Of a DNA stretch of 64,000 nucleotides, positions 1 through 7,818 are shown in pieces. The DNA is from Bacteroidales bacterium. Its GTDB lineage: Bacteria > Bacteroidota > Bacteroidia > Bacteroidales > UBA10428. The stretch lies in NCBI GenBank assembly GCA_016931575.1, contig JAFGEO010000055.1, forward strand, positions 1-64,000, given 5' to 3'. Every line of letters begins with the position of its first letter. Within the stretch, counting starts at the first letter, position 1. A model generated the notes under the pieces. It was not told where the DNA came from. It searched no databases and saw nothing but the letters and a program-made list of their open reading frames with translations. The position numbers were made by a program, and so were the translations under genes.

Positions 1-31
1 CGGACCTTCGGGTTTAGCATTTCCCTTAATC

Positions 32-142
32 GGAGCATTCTAAACAACTAAACGCATAAACAACTAAACAATCCTTTGCTTGGAGCATTCTAAACAACCA
101 AATTTATCTGCCGGAGCCTTATCGGAGCTTGACAACTAAACA
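32..142. repeat. AT-rich short repeats: GGAGCATTCTAAACAAC (32-48 and 82-98) and CAACTAAACA-type units
   Basis: Exact 17-nt repeat plus multiple CAACTAAACA copies in a noncoding stretch. Confidence 0.7.
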
Positions 143-390
143 AAACACAAGCATCACACATCCCCATCAACCTATAAACCCATCAACCCATCCTCCTAAC
201 CCATGGCGCTTTAGCTCAGTCAGCACTTCTAAACACCTAAACCTATTTTAAAATTTTTTTTCGGACAGGATATCTATCTCTCCAAGCTGTAGAAATCATC
301 ACTAACTATCTGATTACCTGACTTCCAGGCCACGTAACCTGATACATTTTCATTGAGACCAGGATAAGATCCCTGTGGTACCTGCAGTAA

Positions 391-2046
391 TTATAAGGTC
401 TTGCGCAATGATTCAAGTTCACGGAGCAATTCTTCTTCCCTGCGGGCAGATTGTTCCTGGGTGGCGCGCAATTCTTCCATATTCTGTCTCATTTCTTCTT
501 CCTGTGAGGACATCTCCTCAGCTTGCTGTTGTGACTGTTCAAGCAGCAGCGCAGTCTGAATATTGGCCTTTACGGAAGAAATCGTAGCAGCAATGCTCTC
601 TCCGATACGTTCCATAAATTCAATCTCAAATTCCTGGAATATATTGAAGGAGGCTACTTCCATTATGCCGAAGATGTTATCATTGTATGCCAGCGGGATG
701 AGCAGGAGACTTGTTGGATTGTTCTCTCCCAAACCCGAAGTGATCTTTATGTAATCGTTTGGAATGTCGGTAAGGAAAATTTTTTCCTGCTCCTGGTAGC
801 ATCTGCCGACGAGTCCTTCACCGACCTCGATCTTCTTTTTAAGGAATTTTTGGCGGTCATAGGCATAACAGGCAGACATTTCCAGGAAGATATTGCTCTT
901 ATCATTATCGTTCACAATAAAAATGCCACCCTGGTTAGAGTTGGTGTAGCGGACCATGTTGCTGATGATTTCATAGGCCAGTGCCTCAATGTTATCGTTA
1001 TTCTTGCGCATGATATCACTAAACAGTGCCACCCCCTGGGATGCCCAGTTCCGCTGCTGGTTTTCCTCTTTACGTTTTTCTTCCTCAGCCTGGGCTTTGC
1101 GGAGTTCATCCCGCATTTCAAGCAGGGAATATCCAAGTGCATCGCCTTCACTCATGGGGGTGAATTTCGTCTCAAAATTACCCTTGCCAATGGCAACGGT
1201 AAAGTCTGATACGTTTTTAAGCCCTTCAACGAGCGAGTTGAGAGCAAACGCCATTTGGCCAACTTCATCGCTTCCTTCCTTCAACGTACCTTTTGGAAGA
1301 ATCCCCTTGCTCATTTGCAGCAGAATCTCCTTGGTCCGGTTGATAGGACGTGCGAGTGAGCGGATCAGGACGACTCCGATGATCACAGACGCGAGGACAA
1401 GAAAAATGGACATGAAGTAAATAAACTTCTTAAAACTCCTGAACTGTTCAACGATTTCCACCCTTCCGCTATTGACAATGTCATTGAGACTGGCCTGCAG
1501 CTCCAGGGTCATGGTGAGTGCCTTATCGGTCAGCAGCATCACTTCTCCCCCTTCTTCTGCCAGGGTATTAACTTCAAAGAAGATAAATGGATCCTCATAA
1601 CTCTCAAAGGTGGAAAGCTGGTCCATGATATACTGGTGCCTTTTGAAAAGTGTATCGGTAACCAGCATATTGATTTCATAGAGAAATTGCTTGCTTTTTG
1701 CCAGTTCCTTTTTATGCTCTTCTGAATCCCATTTCTTACTGAGTTCATCCAATTCTTTTACTGTTTGAGGGAATTCCTTATTGATAAGCCCCTTAAGCTT
1801 TATTTTATCCGGTGCATCAGGTTTCTGGTCAACATAAACCCAGGATTTGATAAGCATTCGTGAGTCCGTTATCAGGGCTTCCAGTTTATTGATCTTTTCC
1901 AGGGAAGGGGAATATACGTTGGAGATGGTTTCGTTGACATTTTGATTTTTCTGGATAGCATTCAGCGTTAACACACCATAGGCTAAAACCGCAATGACAA
2001 CAAGCCCGAAGCCAAAAGCTATTTTAGTTGCAATCTTAAATCTCAT
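391..2046 (-). CDS. Membrane sensor protein: N-terminal TM/extracytoplasmic four-helix region, HAMP domain, GAF domain, C-terminal coiled coil; no kinase domain
   Basis: ORF 551 aa; two TM stretches; HAMP-like 'RSLARPINRTKEILLQMSKG'; GAF-like 'VGEGLVGRCYQEQEKIFLTDIPNDYIKITSGLGE...LLLIPLAYNDNIFGIMEVASF'; Glu-rich coiled-coil end. Confidence 0.8.
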   Translation of the reverse strand: MRFKIATKIAFGFGLVVIAVLAYGVLTLNAIQKNQNVNETISNVYSPSLEKINKLEALITDSRMLIKSWVYVDQKPDAPDKIKLKGLINKEFPQTVKELDELSKKWDSEEHKKELAKSKQFLYEINMLVTDTLFKRHQYIMDQLSTFESYEDPFIFFEVNTLAEEGGEVMLLTDKALTMTLELQASLNDIVNSGRVEIVEQFRSFKKFIYFMSIFLVLASVIIGVVLIRSLARPINRTKEILLQMSKGILPKGTLKEGSDEVGQMAFALNSLVEGLKNVSDFTVAIGKGNFETKFTPMSEGDALGYSLLEMRDELRKAQAEEEKRKEENQQRNWASQGVALFSDIMRKNNDNIEALAYEIISNMVRYTNSNQGGIFIVNDNDKSNIFLEMSACYAYDRQKFLKKKIEVGEGLVGRCYQEQEKIFLTDIPNDYIKITSGLGENNPTSLLLIPLAYNDNIFGIMEVASFNIFQEFEIEFMERIGESIAATISSVKANIQTALLLEQSQQQAEEMSSQEEEMRQNMEELRATQEQSARREEELLRELESLRKTL

Positions 2047-2142
2047 TTCGCAGGAAAGATTAGTATTCGATTTCTATTCCTAAGATAATAAAAAATACTA
2101 AAACCGGAATCAATAAAGTAGAGGGATTATCTGCGCAATGGA

Positions 2143-3312
2143 TCAGATTGTGAATATTTTTGACATTCCAGCAAGGCCTTTTTCAAGCACGGAGCGCGGA
2201 CAACCGATGTTTATCCGCTGGAATCCTTCCCCGTCGGGTCCAAACAGAATGCCGTTACTAAGCCCGACCCGGGCTTCTTCAACCAGGAGTTTCCGGACTT
2301 CTTTGTCACTAAATCCCGATGCCCTGAAATCCAGCCACAGCAGGAAGGTGGCTTCTGGTTCTATAAGACTGACACCGGGCATGCAGTTGTTGATAAATTC
2401 TTTTGCAAAGCGAACATTCCCGGCCAGGTATGCAATCAGCTCATCCAGCCAAAGCGCTCCATAGGTATAGGCTGCCTCCATGGCTACGTTTCCGAAAATA
2501 TTCCCTTGCGACAGGTGCAACCTGCCTATCGCTCCTTCCATTCGTTTGAAGAGCTCCTCACTGGAAGCGATGAAGAACGAAGTGGATAGCCCGGCGATAT
2601 TAAAGGTCTTGCTGGCGGACATAAATGTCAGCGTGTTGGCGGAAATTTCCGGGGAAAGACTGGCAGTCGGGATATGCTGATGTGGCGGATACACAATATC
2701 GGCATGGATCTCATCGGAAATGACCAGGATATTCTTCTCAAGGCAAATCTGCATCAGCGATTCCAGCTCATCCTTCCGCCAGACATTGCCGGTAGGATTA
2801 TGCGGACTGCAAAGGATCAGCATCGTGGTACGTTCGTCGATCTGGCTGATAAAATTCTCCAGGTCCATCTGATACCGTCCATCTGACAAGGTCAACGGAT
2901 TCAGCACCATCTCACGCCCGTGGTCTTTTACGGCGGAATAGAAGGGGAAATATACTGGTGTCTGAATCAGGACTTTATCGCCGGGCCTGGTAAATTCCAA
3001 TACAGCAAGGTTGAGTGCAGGTACGACTCCCGGTGAGAATCCTATCCATTCTTTTCCCACGTTCCACTGAAAACGTCTCTGTAACCAGCTAATAATACTC
3101 TGGTATTGAGATTCGGGATGAAAGCTATAGCCCAGTACCGGATGTTGAATGCGCTCCTGAAGCGCCTCCAGAATAAAATCAGGAGTTCTGAAATCCATAT
3201 CGGCCACCCACATGGGCAGAATATCGCCCTGCTGAAAGAATTTATCTGTGAGGTCGTGCTTGAAGGAAGCCGTTCCTTTACGCGCTATAATTTCATTAAA
3301 ATCGTACTGCAT
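2143..3312 (-). CDS. PLP-dependent aminotransferase, MalY/PatB family (putative cystathionine beta-lyase)
   Basis: 389 aa; 'QGDILPMWVADMDFRTPDFILEAL', 'LILCSPHNPTGNVW', 'VISDEIHADIVYP', 'SASKTFNIAGL' (PLP Lys motif). Confidence 0.9.
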   Translation of the reverse strand: MQYDFNEIIARKGTASFKHDLTDKFFQQGDILPMWVADMDFRTPDFILEALQERIQHPVLGYSFHPESQYQSIISWLQRRFQWNVGKEWIGFSPGVVPALNLAVLEFTRPGDKVLIQTPVYFPFYSAVKDHGREMVLNPLTLSDGRYQMDLENFISQIDERTTMLILCSPHNPTGNVWRKDELESLMQICLEKNILVISDEIHADIVYPPHQHIPTASLSPEISANTLTFMSASKTFNIAGLSTSFFIASSEELFKRMEGAIGRLHLSQGNIFGNVAMEAAYTYGALWLDELIAYLAGNVRFAKEFINNCMPGVSLIEPEATFLLWLDFRASGFSDKEVRKLLVEEARVGLSNGILFGPDGEGFQRINIGCPRSVLEKGLAGMSKIFTI

Positions 3313-3479
3313 AGGAAAAAAAAATGGAAAGGCAATATTAGTGAAAACAAGTGAGTTATATCATTATGAACATAAGAAAAAAAATAAAATGTGATTGTAA
3401 CCTTAACCAGCGTAAGGGTGTATAAGCTTTTGTGTGTGATAGATGTAAACGATTCATTTTTGAACAAAAACGATAAGAC

Positions 3480-4304
3480 ATGAAAAGACTGATTTCTCTA
3501 TTAATGGTTCTGACACTGGTATTAAGCTTTGTGTCCTGTGAAAAACCTGGTAAAAAAACTCCTCCCGAACTTCCTCCATATGAATCAATGGCCATTGATT
3601 TCAGTGATTTTAATGGTGCCAAAGCAGCCGTTGAGGGTAATTACGTTGAAGAAGGTATCTGGAGCAATTATCAATGGGCTGCCCTGAATGTGGGCGTATT
3701 TAACCTGATTCTTACTGTTAACCTGGTAGTCCCTGTGGCATCCTTTTCTACCGCTCTTCACCAACAACCGGTGTACCTTGAAGATGCCACTTGGCAGTGG
3801 AGCTTCACGGTCGAAGGTTTTGCGAGTGCCTATACAGCACGTCTGACCGGTCAGGTATTCAACGATTACACCGAGTGGAAGATGTATATCGCAAAGGCAG
3901 GTGTCGGTGGTTTCGATGAGTTTATGTGGTATAGCGGAACTTCACAGAATGATGGCAACAGCGGTCAGTGGATCCTCCACCACAGTGCAACTTTCCAGGA
4001 ACCCCTGCTGCAGATCGACTGGGAGAAGAATGGCGAAGAAATGGGGAGAATAAAGTATACCCTTGTCAGGGAGCTTAATGATTTCCGTGCCGCTGATCCG
4101 GCTTATGGCAGCTATATTGAAGCAGGAAGGACCGATGCAGAACTGGATGCCTACTATAATATATACCTGGCAGAATTTGATCGCAATGTTGATATCGAGT
4201 GGAGTACCACGAATTACAACGGGCACATTGCTGATCTTACTTACTTCTATGATGAAGCATGGCACTGCTGGGATTCGCTGGGACTTAATAAGATTTGCGA
4301 ATAA
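3480..4304 (+). CDS. Hypothetical lipoprotein
   Basis: 274 aa with lipoprotein signal 'LVLSFVSCEKPGKK'; followed by a rho-independent terminator. Confidence 0.7.
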   Translation: MKRLISLLMVLTLVLSFVSCEKPGKKTPPELPPYESMAIDFSDFNGAKAAVEGNYVEEGIWSNYQWAALNVGVFNLILTVNLVVPVASFSTALHQQPVYLEDATWQWSFTVEGFASAYTARLTGQVFNDYTEWKMYIAKAGVGGFDEFMWYSGTSQNDGNSGQWILHHSATFQEPLLQIDWEKNGEEMGRIKYTLVRELNDFRAADPAYGSYIEAGRTDAELDAYYNIYLAEFDRNVDIEWSTTNYNGHIADLTYFYDEAWHCWDSLGLNKICE

Positions 4305-4324
4305 TCGTTAAAGATGCATACACT

Positions 4325-4353
4325 ATAAAAGGGGCTAACAGCCCCTTTTTTTA
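4325..4353 (+). terminator. Rho-independent terminator downstream of the 3480-4304 lipoprotein gene
   Basis: AAAAGGGGC-taaca-GCCCCTTTTTTT stem-loop with T-tract. Confidence 0.85.
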
Positions 4354-4406
4354 TCAGAATGAGATTTTAAGAATTCGAATCCAGGCTCGTGACCGAACCT
4401 GCCGGT

Positions 4407-6140
4407 TTACTCCAGGATCAGCTTTTGTTGCCATATCTGACCGGATGCCTGAACCCGTATCAGGTACAAACCTGTGGAAAGGCCTGAAAGATTGAAATCC
4501 ATCGTCCGCTGAAGAGATTTTTCGCGCAGGACCTCCATTCCCCTGGCATCAAAAATGATCAGTTCGCCCTTAAGTATAGCCTCCGGAATATCCAGTTGGA
4601 AGGTTCCGGCAGTCGGATTGGGAAATGCTTTCAGTAACCCGGCTGAGGCTGTTTCCAGGGCGTCAGTGCCTAATGTAGCCATTACAGTCAGTGGTTCGCT
4701 GGCCAGGTTTCCAAAGCCTTCCTCATCCAGGGCTGCATCCTCAGGAATGTGGATGATGACCTCCCCGGAGGATGCAGGGATAATCATGACAGAATAGATC
4801 TGGTTATCATTGGTAGCAAGACTTCCCGCCGTAATAAAGCCATTGGTAATTCTGAGATCAGATTCTTGAAAACCTTCTACAGGTTCCCCAAAGCTTATAA
4901 AGATTTCGAAGCTGCCGTCCACAGGTTCGGTTTCATTGGTGTACAGCACTACATGCGGGGAGTCATAATCAGCTTCGATTATGAGCGTTTCAGCTGCAAA
5001 GTTTTTATTCAGGTCAGCATCTTCAATAACACCTGCCGGGATGTCAATAAGCACGTAGCCCGTTCCTTCAGGAACGATTCGTGCCTGGTAAACCGATGGA
5101 CTCACTTTTATCAGTGATCCTGCCTCGATATTGGCATTGGTGAGGACAATGTCCTCGTAACCCAGTTGCGAGACATTTTCGCTGAACTCGATCGTTATGT
5201 CAAAAGCACTGCTGACAGGTTCTTCAACCAGGGCAGATAGCGTGACTTTGGGTATGCTGATGTATTCCAGGTAAATTCTGTTGGCTCCGGGCATGTTCAG
5301 GTTGCCATCAGCATCGGTGACCACACTTCCCGGTATTTTTACCGTGATGAGCGTGTCTGTCACAGGGTGGATCATGGCTGTATAGGCTATTTTATCCTGG
5401 CTTGCCAGGCTGCCCTCCACGACTGATCCGCCAACCACTTCAATATCGGATTCTTTAAAACCGCTTACCGGTTCAGAAAATGTGATCTCAACAGGAAAAT
5501 CATCAAATACAGGACTGGTAGCGGTCGCAGACAGGGATGGTTCGGGGGGTATCTGATCAAGAGGAAGCTTTCCGCAGCTGATGGATGTCAGCTCATTCTC
5601 CTGGTATGCCCAGTCTACGACTACGAATTCGGTGGCATAGGCGTCTATATTTACCCGTATCCAGCCCAGATGCTCCGTTGGTGTCGGATCCGGAATGATA
5701 AAGCGTACTCCGATAAATACATTTCCCTTACCCAGGAAATCTCCGGAGGTAGCCCAACCCAGATTATAATACGATAGCACATTATTTGAAAAAAGCAGAG
5801 AATTACTAACCTCGTAAAGCTGGGATAGTATTCTGGGGGCGGAAGAGGATCCAACCCAGGAGTTCGAAGCCGGATTTTGGATAAAAGCACTGTAGGTTGA
5901 ATAGCTATTCAGGAGGTATGAATCCCAGGCCAGTCCGACATTGAAATCGGTTACTCCATCGCCATTCAGGTCAATAGGATTGAGTATCCCCGGTTCATCA
6001 AAGCCAAGGTTCCGGATTCCGGAGTAGGTGACTTGTCCGGAAGTAATACCCGTTGTAAGTGCCAGGGCTCCTGCAGTAAGGCTGTAGCCTGCTAATCGTA
6101 CTGCCAAAGGCTTAAGACTCTTCTGATTATCAGTATTCAT
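4407..6140 (-). CDS. Secreted T9SS-sorted protein with three tandem bacterial Ig-like repeats
   Basis: 577 aa; repeated 'ITFSEPVSGFKESDIEV.GG', 'ITIEFSENVSQLGYEDIVLTNA', 'IFISFGEPVEGFQESDLRITNGF'; C-terminal 'LKAFPNPTAGTFQLDIPE...LIIFDARGMEVL...GLSTGLYLIRVQASGQIWQQKLILE' typical of type A T9SS sorting domains. Confidence 0.85.
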   Translation of the reverse strand: MNTDNQKSLKPLAVRLAGYSLTAGALALTTGITSGQVTYSGIRNLGFDEPGILNPIDLNGDGVTDFNVGLAWDSYLLNSYSTYSAFIQNPASNSWVGSSSAPRILSQLYEVSNSLLFSNNVLSYYNLGWATSGDFLGKGNVFIGVRFIIPDPTPTEHLGWIRVNIDAYATEFVVVDWAYQENELTSISCGKLPLDQIPPEPSLSATATSPVFDDFPVEITFSEPVSGFKESDIEVVGGSVVEGSLASQDKIAYTAMIHPVTDTLITVKIPGSVVTDADGNLNMPGANRIYLEYISIPKVTLSALVEEPVSSAFDITIEFSENVSQLGYEDIVLTNANIEAGSLIKVSPSVYQARIVPEGTGYVLIDIPAGVIEDADLNKNFAAETLIIEADYDSPHVVLYTNETEPVDGSFEIFISFGEPVEGFQESDLRITNGFITAGSLATNDNQIYSVMIIPASSGEVIIHIPEDAALDEEGFGNLASEPLTVMATLGTDALETASAGLLKAFPNPTAGTFQLDIPEAILKGELIIFDARGMEVLREKSLQRTMDFNLSGLSTGLYLIRVQASGQIWQQKLILE

Positions 6141-6290
6141 ATAGCTTGGTTTTCATTTCTGAAATGGATTCTTCCTTAAACTTATGAAAAAATACACAGT
6201 TAACGAATATACCAACTAAGAAATTGGAGGTGAAAACGCAGATTCCCGGAAGCTTTTACAATCTTTGTAACTGACTTATGGTCTAAATCA

Positions 6291-6974
6291 TTGAGCATGG
6301 AACAGGAGACTCTTATCAGCTTGTACGGATACAAACCAGAGGCCTTTTCCCGTCATGTTTCTCATATCCGGTCGATCCTTAGGGAATCGAACCTCCGGGA
6401 TCAGTTTAATTTCTATGATCTGGAGCAGGTCCATGGAACCCTGATCGGATTGGAAGTCATTGAGATTGGAGGAAAACAATACAACCTGAATTTTAAGGAA
6501 AGGGAAGAAAAACTGCTGCCAATGGATTTAACAAAAATGAGCGAGGTTATCCGGGAGTTTTTTCCTATGCAAATCCGGATCGGGGGTTTCGGATCGGAGG
6601 ACGAACCTTTCCTAAGTCAGGGAAAAAGTCCATGGGAGCGGTCCTTTTTCCTGGATGCCTTACAGGGCAGGGTGGTGCTGATGGGCTGGCCCCATCTGGA
6701 AGGCAGTTTTAGCACAAATAGCTTGATGAAGTTCAGGGACAGAATGGGAGAGCGATGCCATGCAAGGCATAAGTATTCAGGGGATAATGATTTTTACATG
6801 GTTCTGGGTGAATGGGACGGAGCTGATGGAACTAAGCAGGAGGTGGAGAACCGTGTGCGCAGTTTCCTTTCTGAAAATCCTCTCGAGATCCGGATTGACG
6901 AGCTGTTTATTGCATCGTATACAAATCCAAGATTGATCCGATCAACTACCCGAATCAAAAAATGCTGGCCGTAA
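6291..6974 (+). CDS. Hypothetical protein, possible divergent 2H-phosphoesterase-like fold
   Basis: Intact 227 aa ORF (ATG at 6297 likely true start); 'LEQVHGTLIGLE' resembles one HxT motif; second HxT not evident. Confidence 0.5.
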   Translation: MSMEQETLISLYGYKPEAFSRHVSHIRSILRESNLRDQFNFYDLEQVHGTLIGLEVIEIGGKQYNLNFKEREEKLLPMDLTKMSEVIREFFPMQIRIGGFGSEDEPFLSQGKSPWERSFFLDALQGRVVLMGWPHLEGSFSTNSLMKFRDRMGERCHARHKYSGDNDFYMVLGEWDGADGTKQEVENRVRSFLSENPLEIRIDELFIASYTNPRLIRSTTRIKKCWP

Positions 6975-7095
6975 AGTGTTCCAGGATTACACATCGGGTA
7001 AGGACCACCCCATGATCATACTTTTCAGAAGCGCAAAGTAGTAATAAAAAGGCGGGAAATACTTTAGCCTATCCGGGATGCAGGATGATGGCCTT

Positions 7096-7470
7096 TCATT
7101 TTCCCCACGATTCCGGGTTCGTCATCCAGTTTTCAAGTTGAAGGTCTTCCTCTTCAGATTTGGACCATTTTTCACCTTTTGGCTCAAGCATCCATGCTTC
7201 AAGAACCGGGCGCTCTTCAGGTTTTACCTTCACAATCTCCTGAAGGTATGTGTTAGATGGCATGTAAATCGCGTGCAAGTTGTGGAATGATATAGGATAG
7301 GAAACGGGTATGGCAGGAACATGTTGGTTCCCGGGGTTTGTTTGGATTGCCAGGAATTTTTTGTTCGTAAGGTAGAGTTTCTCATTATGATTCAGTTGAG
7401 CACCGGCGGGTTGAAGGTTTGTTGTCAACTGGATTAGAACCAGGGTGGCAATAAGGTTGATTGTTTTCAT
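7096..7470 (-). CDS. Small secreted hypothetical protein
   Basis: 124 aa ORF with signal-like N-terminus 'MKTINLIATLVLIQLTTNLQPAGAQ'. Confidence 0.5.
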   Translation of the reverse strand: MKTINLIATLVLIQLTTNLQPAGAQLNHNEKLYLTNKKFLAIQTNPGNQHVPAIPVSYPISFHNLHAIYMPSNTYLQEIVKVKPEERPVLEAWMLEPKGEKWSKSEEEDLQLENWMTNPESWGK

Positions 7471-7818
7471 CTTTTGGGTTATTGGTGAGTCTGTTGCTAA
7501 TGTATAATAAAAGACATCATGGTCTTTTAATAGGGCTATTAAATAATTTCTAAATAAGAGCAGGTAGCCCGGAATAGGCTTATTTTGGATTAAAAAAAAA
7601 GATTCACAAGCAGGACGTTTAGTGTAGTATGCAGATATACAGGAATATAGACCTTATAATTCATAATTCTGTTAACAGGCAGTTGCCTACCTGTAGTTAA
7701 AATGAATATGCGGTGAATATGCGAATCGGATCAAATTTCAGCGCTGAAAGCGTGCCGGATAAAACAAAATGTGATGATCAGGGTTGGAATCACTTTCATT
7801 CCTGCTTGAAAATAGGGA

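Noticed and set aside
205-223. tRNA-like 5' sequence GGCGCTTTAGCTCAGTCAG
   Set aside because: No anticodon arm, T-arm or acceptor complement follows, so not called as a tRNA gene.
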